A program made the position numbers and the translations under genes. This document shows positions 12,502 through 23,639 of a stretch of DNA of 53,329 nucleotides, piece by piece. Source of the DNA: Perkinsus olseni (lineage: Eukaryota; Perkinsozoa; Perkinsida); the NCBI GenBank assembly GCA_013115125.1, contig JABANN010000202.1, forward strand, positions 1 through 53,329. The letters run 5' to 3'. The notes under the pieces are model-generated. The model made no database searches, was not told the DNA's origin, and saw nothing but the letters and a program-made list of their open reading frames with translations. How positions within the stretch are numbered: the stretch's first letter is position 1; every line of letters begins with the position of its first letter.

Positions 12502-14659
12502 ATGGTAAAGTATGACAGTAGAACAACAAGGAGGGCCATATTCCAGGTACGACTTATCATCATTATTATCATCACCCATAATCATAATCATGGTCATGAT
12601 TATTAGGTTACTTTGACGGTAACAACGTTTGCTACGGCCATTGGCAGCTTCATTGCACTTATATTGTTCCAAGCATTCTTAACCGATTTGAGTGATAATT
12701 TTAAAGGAGAGTTGACATCCAAGTAATATATGATAATATCATCATGATCATCATATTAACAAGAGTTGCATTATTGTCACAGATACTTACCTTGTGTAAG
12801 ACATACCCTGAGTGAATGTGATAATACTATTATTGATAAATGTTGGGATCGTTGCTGCCCTACTGGGTAGTACTAACCCTCACTGCTGCTTTTGCTGGTG
12901 TTGTTGGTAGTGTTATTGATAGGTATGTGTGTGAGATATCCCCAGTAGTAGGGTTATTATGTAAAGATGGGGTATCGAGGTGTGGAGGGTGTCCAGGGAT
13001 AGCATCAATATTGGGGCATAACAACAGTAATGTTTATACATGATGTAATGATTACTACTATTCCTATTAGATAATAACTATCCGAGTAGTAGTATTACAA
13101 CAGTAGAGCCAGTAATGCTCACCACCGAGACAACAGCAGCTATGAAGACTGAAGAAGAGTGTCAAGCCGCGTTCACATGGTGTCGTGATTTTGCTGATGT
13201 ATCAGGTCAATGCCGCACTAAGGTCGTACTGCCACTAGTAGTGGTGGTCGTATTATCATCATCATACTCATCAGGTATGTATTGATCATAAGCTAATCGA
13301 GAATATGACCTTGGCTGCCTTTGTACTGGCAGGCTTGGCTCTTATATTAGACATTATTGATATGGTAATACTAGGAGTAGGAGTAAGAGGAGGAATGCTT
13401 ATTATTATAAGTAATCCGTGTGTCAGGTTATATTCGTAGCTACGCCGGACTCTGTCATTCTCAAGAGTTTTATCAATTTATCGTCAAGTTGTATCAAATG
13501 GGTAGGCAGCAACAGCAGCAACAGCAGCAACAGCCATGATCATGCATAGTGTCGTCATGATGATAGGTAGCATTCGGAGTTGTATTAGGGTCCGGGGCTG
13601 ATCAGTTCATGTCTGATGTAATAATTATCACCATCACTATCAGGCTAGCCTTCCTAATAGTACTTATTAGTTACAATCAGCAGAATGCTTTAATGATGAC
13701 GGTGCGGCATTAGTATCATCAACATCGAGTGTTCTTACCTCATTCCTGGTCATAATGTCATTATCCGCGATACTAAGTATGGTTATGGCGCCTACTAGTG
13801 CATATTATGGAGGTATCACCACTACTTGTACTGCTATTACTGCTGTTGTGGTACTATCAGGTAAATTAGTCGGTGCTCCCTATGTCTCCACAAGATGATA
13901 TCCACCCAATACCATCACTACTATCATCAGTCATCATCATCATCCTCGCGTAGTAGCATGTTACATAGAACGGTTGTTAATAGTAGACTGGCCATTGTGT
14001 TGTCCAGCCTGGTACACAGTAGTACAGTTATTAAGGTTCCACGTGATGACGATGATGATGCCTAGCTCTTCCGCTGCCCCACTAATCACTACTACCAGCA
14101 GCAGTAATAGACGTAGAACCCCATCACCATTACCGACTGATGGTCCGGGTAGAGGCAGTATGGAAGAAGTAATGATGATGAGCATGTTACTTGGGTCATC
14201 ATCATCATCATCATCATCATCATACCCCTCAGGTATGGCATAGACTATGTAGCAGGGTGCATGATCTATCCATACACAAGGAGGAGGTGAGGAGGGTATC
14301 TATGGAGCTTAGAGATAAGATAATCATACAAAATAATAAACTTGATGAAAGGAGGGATCACATGGGGAGGACTAATAGTCGAGAGGAGGTAAACGAGCGT
14401 GTGTCAACTAATGCGTACTAGTATTATGCAGGGCCATGACAAGATCAGGGCTAGTGATAGGAGGATACTAAAAGTATTACTGGATACACTACAGTCGTTG
14501 GTAGTATCTTCTAGTAGCGATGGACCATCACCATCGCATAATAATATGATTATTACAGCACTTAATGCAGTGATTGATAATACGTCAGCATCTAATGATA
14601 CAAGAGATAAGGCTATGATAATACTCTCATCCTTTATTAAACAAGGGCAACATGTCTGA
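12502..14659 (+). CDS. unknown multi-pass membrane protein
   Basis: Exons on the plus strand encode several hydrophobic segments separated by Cys-containing loops: VTTFATAIGSFIALILFQAF (about 12615-12675), SLLPYWVVLTLTAAFAGVVG (about 12845-12910), MTLAAFVLAGLALILDIIDM (about 13305-13365) and SVLTSFLVIMSLSAILSMVM (about 13725-13790). A loop ECQAAFTWCRDFADVSGQC sits near 13150-13215. The start ATG at 12502 gives MVKYDSRTTRRAIFQ, and an intron at 12547-12606 then leads straight into the first membrane segment. The C-terminal part is cytosolic-looking and helical (RVSMELRDKIIIQNNKLDER; RRILKVLLDTLQSLVVS) and ends at TGA 14659. I do not recognise a family. Several internal splice choices, especially at 12720-13060, are unresolved. 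Confidence 0.55.
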
Positions 14660-14778
14660 CATGCCTACCAATGTTGTTCAATACCAATTATTACACCACA
14701 ATCATCATTTTTATTTACTAGTTAATCAATATAGGCCTACTACCACCTACAATTATTAAAGAAGGTAGGGATGATATA

Positions 14779-15714
14779 ATGAGTACAGCTACTACCAGTA
14801 CTACCATCATTATGATCATGACCACCATATCACATCATATCCCCCTACTACTATCAACAGGAATCCTTCATCATACACCATCAGGATACATCATACCATT
14901 GAAGGATCCAACAGCATGTACGACCATAGAGCAAGGCTTCCATACTACATCCCTACAATGTACACCATGCCCTCTTCCATTACTGTACAATAATAGTACC
15001 ACAACAACAGCAACAACAAGTCCATCATATCAAACAACATCATGTGTATGCCCAAGCGGTCATATAAGGTACCACAACTACATGAATATCATTATTATCG
15101 TAACCACTATAGATGTCTATCAAATACGTGCAGCAGTAGTTGTAGACCATGTCCCAAGGGCACAGTCCCCAATATCTATCAAACAGCATGTTATACATGT
15201 CCAGCCGCGGAGGGGCTAGTACTAGGATCAGACGCTAATACCTGCAGGTAGTAATACATGTGTTATTATTATCGGTAATAACAGTAATCGACATGACCAG
15301 ATGTATCGATCCTCAATCATCATTATTAACTAACTACTCTGCGGCAAACCACACCACCCCACCATCATTCCTATGTCGTCCTCCTCATACCATTCCATCA
15401 TCATATCATTGTGGACAAATACCATGGGAGTCAGGATTAGTAGAACATCCAGGCTGTGACTGTGCCCAAGGGTAATGATAACATAACACTACTTCAGCAG
15501 TAGTAGTACGGTAGTAGAGGGTGAAGGATGTCTGTATCGTCACTTGCTAGTTTATGGAGGCCTACCACTGCATCTCCATGTGTACCAGAGTATCTTTGGT
15601 TGGATGTAGAACCTCAGAAGACAGCACCACTGGAGTTATTGTCTAGGGTTCAATACAGGGATGTTGTATCGAATATGGTCGACTATGAGAAGTATCTTCT
15701 AGCCTTCATCAAAG

Positions 15715-15756
<42 letters not shown>

Positions 15757-18700
15757 TCAAGCATATAACACTATTGTTGTTGTCATCATAGGTTATTATG
15801 ATCATACTACTACCTTTGCCAAGTTGCGTATGATAAGTGTAGCTATTGATGATGTATACTATTATCCTAATAATGATATCATCATGGGGTACTTCCCTAC
15901 ATGCGCCCTACGATGTGCACAACTACAACACAATGATGCATGCAATTGCCTCGCTAATTTATGTGTAATGAATCTGTATACCACAACTTCAACAATTTGT
16001 AGCTACTTCTTATCATTAAGTGATGCTAATGAAGCAGCAAATGCAGAAGGAAGTAATAATAGTATTCCTCCCCCCCTCCTGCTCGAGGCGCCACATCGGT
16101 GGTAGCATTGTTAGGCACTAATCTGGAAGATGATGGTAGTAGTATTAGTAGTAGTGGGGCTCGAAGTCTATACACTAACCCACTACCATCATTATTTATC
16201 AACTCCAGTGTGATGATAGAATCGTTACCGTACACTATGGTAGCAGGAGATGAACTTAAGTTATGGGTCGCAACATATGATATTAACGGTACCTATCATC
16301 AACAACACTTTTATTATAAAGTAGTCATACGCAGGCACATGGTTGGGATGGGAGAGAGTTGATGATGATGGGGGGGCTCATGTTGTAACATTATGTGATC
16401 AGCTTAGTCTTACTGCTCGATCATGGTCCATATTTGGAACAACACAGGTAGTAGTAGTAATGATAATAATGTACAACATCATCATTATACGTTCTAGGAT
16501 GCATCATGCCGTGTTAATACCAGAAGGTTAAGGCAAGATCCGAGATGTACTACACCACTATTCTATGAGCTCTATATTCAATATGATAATAATGATAATT
16601 CCCATGACACTGTATCATCATCATCATCGAGTATTATTCCAGTACCTATTCGTCTATGGAATACTGTTAAAGGGGGAGTATCACCCAATGATGATGAAGA
16701 CGTACTAGTCAAAAGATATTACCTCTGTGATACTACAAATGAAGCGATAGTTAGAATAGCAGCTATCACACGCTTTGTTATGTCATCGGACTCGACGACA
16801 CCGTTATTGGAGTTATATATGATGGAGATGGATGATGATGACCACGATGTTAGGACAGCAGACACCACCACTAGTAGCAGCATACTAGTTGCATTCAGCA
16901 GCTTATATTACGGATCATTATCAAACTATTGGATACCAATAATTGCTCTATTCATACCATGGACCATCATAAGTCTAATGATAGCTCTATACCGTGTATT
17001 GAGCATAATGCGTCGATACCCTCGTACTAGTGTAGTATCTACCGATGGTCGTCGGATCATGCTGGATCCGGGGGTATTCCGTCCTAGACCCTTTATATTG
17101 GTACAAACATTCTTAACTAGTATTCTCATATCACATACGGCATTCTTCATGATAATACTATTACATCGTATAGCCTCATCCAACTCGTTCGTTCCACCTC
17201 CCCCTGGCTCCGCTCATTATCGATCGTTCGATGCCCTCCTCATATACCTACTAATATTAACTATCCTAGTCGTCATGATGGACATCATCTCGGTGTCGAA
17301 AGTATTTGTATTCCTACTGGACAGAGAACAAGGACTACACAGCAACAACAACAACAACGCTGCAGCTGCTGCTGGACAACAACAACCTTCATATGACGAC
17401 AATAACAACAACCTCACCATCCCACAGCAGCAAGGAGGAGACCAATGGCGATGGCAGCAGCAGCAGCAACCAAGCCGCTTGTTGAGCACCTTTGGATTCA
17501 ACACATTCATCTCTTCCTCCTCCTCCTCCCACCCAAAGCATCATCATAGTAGTTTGGCCCCGTCCATCACTAATCATAACCCCACGACTTTAGCTGATAC
17601 ACGAGCAGTACCATCAATTGTGTTATCTGGTACCGGAGGACAGTTGGGGTCTTCTGATGATACTAGATGCCGCCCTGGTGGGGAAAGAGGTGATAGTCCT
17701 CACACGATGAGTAGTACGTAGCCTTTTTTTGTAGGTGATGGTGTGGTATCAGCCTGGAGGATGCTATTCATTGGTAATGAGCTGAACGAGAGGTCCACTT
17801 ATCCAAGAGTATCATCAGCTATCCTATGGGTGCTAGTGTTATTGTTTATTCATACTTTTAATTGGATAAGTAATGCCCAATGGACCCCTAAACATGCCAG
17901 GATAACGTACCACACCACCACCACGCAAGGTAGTAGCCATTATCTCTGGTATCACTTCCACACTCCTATGTGGACAGTAATCATCCATGCCATCATCAGA
18001 TACATTATCATCCCCTCTAAATCCTATTATGATCTACAGTATTGCTGTCAGTACATGGTTGTTGGTATTCATCGTACTACTAGTACTACGTAAAATAGGG
18101 ACACTGCAGTTTGGTGACACTCTAGGGGATTTTGTTGATGTCTGCTCTTTAGCTAACATCAGTGTATTGGTAAGTCCTACACTACCACTCTTCAACTCGT
18201 AGTACTATCACTAGCAACATCATAATCCTGGTCATAATAAGATACTCGATGAGCCTCTTCATGGATGGTATATCCATGGTAAAGCGCCTAGTGGTAAAGC
18301 AGATTGCAATGCTACTCAACTCATGTGCCATTTACAAGTACCTACAGTACCATAACTCCATAATAAACTCTTCTATGTACTCATTATAGGATGAGAGGGA
18401 GAATCTTTTGTTGAAGCGTGGCCTCCGTCCAGATGACCCTCAACGCTGTCACCTTCAGACTTACGAAGTACTACATAGTCGTCGTCGTCGTCGTCGTCGT
18501 CGTCGGTGGATATCAGTATTGTTGTATGTTTTAACTATTCTTATCAGATATTCATGCCATCACAATTCCGTAATACCATCACAGAACTTTGTAGTGAGCT
18601 GATGGTCTTGAGAACAACAACAAGTGCGGCTCTACAAGGGAGGAGGGGTTCAACAACAAATAATAAACAGGATACTATTAAATTGGCCGATCTGAGGTTA

Positions 18701-19211
18701 TCCGTGCCTGGTGATCGTCTTTACTTGTGTACCTCAGATCGAGGATCCAACATACTCTGTTGGCCACGGTAGAGTCAATCGTCCGTAATGGTGCGATAAG
18801 ACAGCCGACACTAAAGGAGAGCATCGCTGATCATACAAGAGGTAGGGATGGTAGCATATTATATGATGGTATGAATCAGGTGTAACCTCGGATGGTATGC
18901 TGATTGATGATACCACTGGTATTGGATGGATCGAACCATTCTTGTATGGGTCAGATGTTTTCGGGCTACCTACCGGTGAGAGTCGCCTTCCTCTAGTCTG
19001 CTATTACTAAATATCACCATCAGGCAATGAACTCCATTCAGCTCTTCTACAGTTGTTTCTTTTCTGCGTCGTATTCCGATATACTGACAGTTCAGTGCCG
19101 GGTGTTATTGTTGCGTATTTATTCTCATTCTTCTTCGATTCCATTTGGTCATTTGTATCGAGGCGTACAATAAGTCGGACGAGTATGGTAGATGATAGAT
19201 TCCTACTCTAA
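14779..19211 (+). CDS. TMEM67: meckelin (TMEM67), ciliary transition-zone receptor-like protein
   Basis: Meckelin is a membrane protein of the ciliary transition zone, so the cell should build a cilium or flagellum at some stage. The exons follow the family order. There is a Cys-rich N-terminal region (LQCTPCPL, SCVCPSGHI, CRPCPKGTVPNIYQTACYTC), then DACNCLANLCVMNLY matching the conserved NMCVMN block, and an extracellular beta region (KLWVATYDINGTY). Membrane segments begin with WIPIIALFIPWTIISLMIAL. These are followed by MLFIGNELNE (human FVANEWNE), DFVDVCSLANISVLV and the conserved C-terminus TSMVDDRFLL before TAA at 19209-19211. There is an Asn, Ala and Gln-rich insert at about 17340-17480. 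Introns include (GTA)n at 15715 and (CGT)n at 18481. The start at 14779 precedes a plausible signal segment but is not certain. Confidence 0.92.
15715..15791 (+). repeat. meckelin intron beginning with (GTA)n
   Basis: About 14 GTA units (15715-15757) form the 5' end of a 77-nt intron ending TCATCATAG at 15791. Splicing restores KGYYDHTTFAKLRMISVAID across the junction, a sequence continuous with the meckelin fold. It parallels the transportin intron at 11587. Confidence 0.75.
18481..18505 (+). repeat. (CGT)n inside a meckelin intron
   Basis: Eight to nine CGT triplets, which would be poly-Arg if translated. They sit in an intron beginning GTACTACATAG just after QTYE and ending CTTATCAG near 18547. 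Splicing gives TYEIFMPSQFRNTITEL, matching human TFEIAISNQMRQHY, so the poly-Arg is not in the protein. Confidence 0.75.
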
Positions 19212-19540
19212 CAATCATGTATGAACATACAGCTGCTGCATGCATCGATGTAGTATACGTTAGTGTTCTTGAGTTCAACAGTAGCTATTCAATTATTTCA
19301 TCACCAGTCTGCAGGGGCCGACGCCCCAGTAGTAGTAATGATACCACGGGAAGGGACAGTACACTTCGTCCGTGAGAAGTACTGATGTTTGTCTCCGACA
19401 GAATTAACGGGATATAATCATCATGAGCCCGCCTAAATTCCATATCCTTCCATAATGGTGGGCATTTCAGCACACTCGTAACTCAGCTACTGGTACGATC
19501 GATAGCTTCATAAACACATGACAAAAAGAACAACTCTTTG
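19212..19540. other. convergent spacer between meckelin and isocitrate dehydrogenase
   Basis: About 330 bp between two convergent stop codons. Short open frames exist on the minus strand but show no family resemblance or splice logic. It presumably holds both 3' UTRs. No terminator or polyadenylation signal stands out. Confidence 0.5.
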
Positions 19541-21685
19541 TTACTGATCTTCCGACTTGTACTTTGGAGGGTCAAGTCGAGGGCCAACCAAAGCATACCG
19601 CTTCCTTAGAGGCTTCGCCAACTTCACTTTCAACCTGATAAACCGCCATCACCAGTCATGGATACCTAGAATGGATAAGCACCTTTCGGAGAAGTAGTCG
19701 ATAAGATCTTCACTGGTGAGATATTGCTCAGAAGAAACCTGATGATGAGGAGGCCCTCTGGGATGAAGAGCAGCAACAACTGACCTTAGACGTGCCAGCT
19801 ACACATATCGCCAAATCCTTACTCATATAACCAGCTTCAACGGATTCAATACACGCATCTTCGAGGGCCTGAGCATCACCGATCGGAATCATCATTAATT
19901 GAGGTCTCACCTGAGCGAAGTGTTTGAGCCTGTTATTATTATCAAGGATGGCTCGTTGGTTGAGAGCCCGCGACCAGGCAAATATCGATGCTATTGGATT
20001 GGTTGAAGTCTTCTCTCCCCTCTGAGAATAAATATGAGGAGGCAGCCAGCAGCAGCATCCGCGCCTAACCTGGTACGCTCTGAAATGTCTTGTAACAGTT
20101 CCATGAGCAGCTTCTGACAAAACTGTCTTACCATCCGGGCAGACCAAGATAGACGTCATCAACCCCAGTGAGCCGTATCTAAATATGGCCGATCTGGGAG
20201 TCGAACCCGGGACCGCCGAATGGCTGGTTAGCGGTGATATAACTACCCTTGAGCGACAATGTCAGACTGAACATCTCCGTCATAGTTCTTACATGCCCAC
20301 ACAAAACCACCTTTGGATTTAATGGCCTACAGAATAAAGTTGAGCACATGCCAGCCCGAACTACCACCCTGAGCCCTACTACCTGTGCCACCATATCATC
20401 AATTAAACGATGTTCGTACCACAACCCGGCCTTCTCGAATTGATCCCTAAACATTATAGTCATGACGGATGATGAATCATATCCACATCATCATTGCCCT
20501 ACTTGTATTCATTATCATATAATTGTTGGAAGACGTCTTTAAAGACACCATCATAAACCTTCAGAATAGTGTTCTTAGAGGAGAAGTAGAGAGGCATGCC
20601 CTACACCAACAAAAACTAACATAACTACTATCGGTTCATAGAGATGGTGATGATGACCCTTGTCATTACTACCTGACCCAAGGCGTATGTGAAACAACAC
20701 CTAGCGAAGCTTTCGATGGACCTCTTCGTGTTGTACCTGAAGGAGTATGATGGGTGATAAGATGCGTGTATGCACCCCCATTACATCCCCATAACGACAC
20801 CACCCTCATCCTCCTCCTTGAATTCGAATAACCTCACAGTCTTACCTTCAGACCCGTCATTGGGATGGAATACCAAGTCAACCGTCCCTAACGGATAGGG
20901 AGGTCCCGGGTTCGATTCCTGGCTACACCACCTACCCGGGGTATTATCAGTTTGGAATTGTTCACACTTATATTGATCAGCATGAGCATGACGGCCGATA
21001 ACAATAGGGTACTCCCAGCCAGGGACATATCTAAGAAGTGTCCTCGATGTGAATCGAACCCCAGACCTTTCGATTATTACCGTGGTATATTACGTATTAT
21101 TATCGGAGCCCTGAAGACTGTGCCATCCAAGATGTTACGAATGGTCCCATTGGGGCTCTTCCACATCTTCTTCAACTTGAACTCCTCAACTCGGGCTGCA
21201 TCGGGTGTGATAGTGGCGCATTTAACACCGACATTATACCTGTATAAGTAACACAAGCATACACGTGCGAATGAGGATGAGGAGGAGGAGGACTACTGGA
21301 GGATAGCCTTCGCAGCATCTATTGTTATCTCATCATTAGTTCTATCTCTATTCTCGAGTGATAGATCATAATAATCAATATCCATATCCAAGAATGGGAA
21401 TATCTATTGGAAGGTTCATCATCGTCTCTGCTACCGTTTCCGTGGCGATGTTATTATTACTAATTTATCCTTGATCATTTGCCAGACTATCCTGGTCATC
21501 TCATCGCCATCCAACTCTACTATCGGATTATCTACTTTGATACGTTCATACTCCACCTAATAGAATGATGATGATGATGATGATGATGGCGGTAACCACC
21601 GCCTAAGGCTCCTGTATGATCAATACCCGTGTAAGAAGCTTCCATTCGGTTTTATCGGGCATGATATCATTAGATGCACAACGCC

Positions 21686-21717
<32 letters not shown>

Positions 21718-21800
21718 GCCGCAGAGAAGCCATACTGCTGCTGGTGGTGTGGTGCGATACTACCTAACACCCCTACATCATCGATACACCAATCAGCGTT
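19541..21800 (-). CDS. IDH: NADP-dependent isocitrate dehydrogenase
   Basis: Oxidatively decarboxylates isocitrate to 2-oxoglutarate with NADP+. About 15 exons follow the eukaryotic IDH1/2 order: [135 protein letters not shown] and [20 protein letters not shown]. The Arg of GRH, the metal-binding Asps of LIDDMVAQ and the NADP loop HGTVTRH are all present. The stop is TAA at 19541-19543 after PPKYKSEDQ. The N-terminus has a poly-Gln run and RRCASND, which may be a mitochondrial presequence; the start codon was not found and lies upstream of about 21700. Three of its introns carry tRNA T-arm-like sequence (20180, 20888, 21031). Confidence 0.95.
20180..20247 (-). other. IDH intron with sense tRNA 3'-half-like sequence
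   Basis: A 68-nt GT-AG intron; splicing joins SDIVAQG to YGSLGLMTS as in all IDHs. On the gene strand it contains GGTCCCGGGTTCGACTCC followed by CAGATCGGCCA. The T-arm stem pairs 4 of 5 (CCGGG with CCCAG, one mismatch) around TTCGACT, preceded by a GGCGGTC variable-loop-like stretch. No 5' tRNA half is present, so this is not a tRNA gene. Confidence 0.85.
20888..20935 (-). other. IDH intron with antisense tRNA 3'-end-like sequence
   Basis: A 48-nt GT-AG intron; splicing joins FQTDNTPG to [10 protein letters not shown] exactly as expected for IDH. On the plus strand it reads GGTCCCGGGTTCGATTCCTG then GCTACACCA. The T-arm is complete (CCGGG, TTCGATT, CCTGG; five pairs, one G-T) and is followed by a seven-base acceptor strand CTACACC plus discriminator A. 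It is the clearest tRNA-derived intron in the window and lies antisense to its gene. Confidence 0.9.
21031..21080 (-). other. IDH intron with sense tRNA-like sequence
   Basis: A 50-nt GT-AG intron; splicing joins IIIRNIPR to [10 protein letters not shown], the conserved IDH order. The gene strand carries AATCGAAAGG then GGGTTCGATTC, like the anticodon-stem 3' strand, variable loop and T-arm of a tRNA. The T-stem is decayed. It resembles the RING-gene intron at 47263-47316. Confidence 0.85.
21687..21716. repeat. (CTG)n microsatellite, poly-Gln in IDH N-terminus
   Basis: Ten CTG triplets on the plus strand read (CAG)n, about ten Gln, in the minus-strand IDH frame just upstream of [17 protein letters not shown] Gln run directly before the likely presequence cleavage region is unusual for IDH. 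Confidence 0.7.
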
Positions 21801-22479
21801 GATTACTTGATATGAGGGCAGAAGCCCGAGGGTACCTCAGGCGAGCCGAGGTGGGTATCATCAGAATAATACTTAACCGAGGAGCAACCTTGGCAGGTAT
21901 CCCAACGAAATTCTAGGAAGTCGGAGAAACTACCATGATAGTGAAATGAATGATACTGAGTAGAACGATATTACAAATTGGTTTGATGATGACTATGATG
22001 ATGTCGATGAGAATGGCGTGTTAAGTCCGGTAGGGGACAGTGCCCATCCGGGTGGTGTTCTTCTTGTTGTTATGAATTAATACCCTATCATCATCGGATG
22101 TTCGCTCATTCCGACAACATACGAATACTCTCCACCACCGATGAGGACTGTCAACACTCGTCGGTGGTGTTGTACCACTCCCTTCCTGAAATAGTATTAG
22201 GATTATCGATACTGCCAGACGGGGGATACTGCAAGGATACTCAGTCATACTCAAGCATCATACGCAGATGATAGTATTCAACTGTGCATGCCGACTGAGG
22301 ATTGATTTCTATTACCACAGCTCCACCCAGACGCTCATCGTGAGTGAACTACTGAGTGAGGTGTAGTTGATGGCTGTACGGTGCAATATTCACTGATTTG
22401 AACTCCGAGTTATAAGTTCATCACGACTCGGTGATGATTGCTGCCGATAAGAGGTCGAAGATGCCAACACAACTTCTTG

Positions 22480-23010
22480 CACGATGCTAAGGGGTGTTTG
22501 GCCCTGCACTACTGGCCACTCGTGTGGGCGAAGAGGTCTCCTTTACCAGCGAAGTCTATGATACCCCTCATCATCCCTTGTGGCACATGCCTCTAGTCTT
22601 CAAGAGATTCACCGTTGAACGGTTACCACGAGTGCAACAATTTGAAAACACTTTCCATGTAAGATATCGGGTATGTTGGACAGAGCGACGAGCAAGAAGT
22701 CCGATACCCCTCCACCACACTGTATGGTTATCGGGAAATCCGAGACTAGCAAGACGGATGTGAATGGACCATCAGCCCCGGATATTGATACTTCTAACGA
22801 CGCTTGCATGATACTCCCTTATCATACCCCCCAGTATTACCGTTGTCTTTGCCATTGTTACTCGTCGACTATGGCACACTGGTGTTGGTATATGGACAGT
22901 ATGCAGACTCTCACAAGAGGCCAATTGTAACCTTATCCGAGGTAGTGGTATTGAGCTGGAGGCTTGCTGCTTAGTAGTAGTAGTATCATGGGAAGGGTAC
23001 TTGGTCATAT
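22480..23010 (-). CDS. possible unknown gene (weak)
   Basis: Minus-strand frames near 22610-22800 (SISGADGPFTSVLLVSDFPI) and 22930-23008 (MTKYPSHDTTTTKQQASSSI) could be exons, separated by splice-like GT-AG boundaries (for example a candidate intron starting GTAATACTGG). A plus-strand frame overlaps and cannot be excluded. No family is recognised and the strand call is tentative. Confidence 0.25.
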
Positions 23011-23161
23011 AATAATCAAGAAACTGTGGAGGATCGTATACACCTTGATACCAACAAAATAAATAACCTACAACGGGGAGATGAGAAAAAGTTTAATGCT
23101 ATTTAACGAGTAGGAACCAGATAGTAATGAATGGTGGCAATTGTAGTAGTTTCTGAATACA

Positions 23162-23545
23162 TCATCTTTTAGAAAAATACTCTCTTATACCATCAAAACA
23201 CCCACAAGTACCACAACACGGTAGTTGTCCGTGGTGCTGCCACCAGTGATCAGGTTCAGGGGGTGGTATAGCTAGATGATGTCTACTACCATGATCGGGC
23301 AGTTGTATGTAGATCTCAGGGGTAGGTGGGGGAGTTAATCCACCCGATGATGGACATGATGATGTTTGGGTCCCGAGTAGTGGCTCTTTAGACGACTCAG
23401 CAGGCAGCTGCCGCCCCCCTCCTGTCTTGTCGTCCTTCAACCCTACCGAGGTATCCGCTGCTGCGAGGAGCGTACCGGCCATTAATCGTTCAAATGCTTC
23501 AATTGATGGTGCTCCTTCATCATCAACGAGTGATGATTATGGGGC
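23162..23545 (-). CDS. unknown small protein, minus strand (weak)
   Basis: An open minus-strand frame ending at 23162 reads APSIEAFERLMAGTLLAA, a Gly, Ser and Pro-rich middle (SGGLTPPPTPEIYIQLP) and a Cys-rich tail CCGTCGCFDGIREYFSKR. The start is unclear; upstream sequence reaches the divergent secreted-protein gene at 23640. No family is recognised. Confidence 0.35.
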
Positions 23546-23639
23546 GAGAGCGATGGTTCCGTTAGGGAATGTAGCAAGAACGCAAGATTTGTACCTACTT
23601 CGATGATGATGTTGTAGCCCACGTCTCCGGCGTCTCTGT

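Noticed and set aside
18408-18602. Poly-Arg frame on the plus strand
   Set aside because: The (CGT)n is inside a meckelin intron; splicing restores a conserved junction.
18920-18945. ATCGAACC resembling a T-loop
   Set aside because: Encodes GWIEPFLYG of meckelin.
20180-21080. Real tRNA genes in or near IDH
   Set aside because: Only 3'-half-like sequence is present; there is no acceptor 5' strand, D-arm or full anticodon arm, and each copy lies exactly between splice sites.
22385-22410. GGAGTTCAAATCAG as another antisense B-box
   Set aside because: One base off the consensus, no T-stem, and no supported intron at this place.
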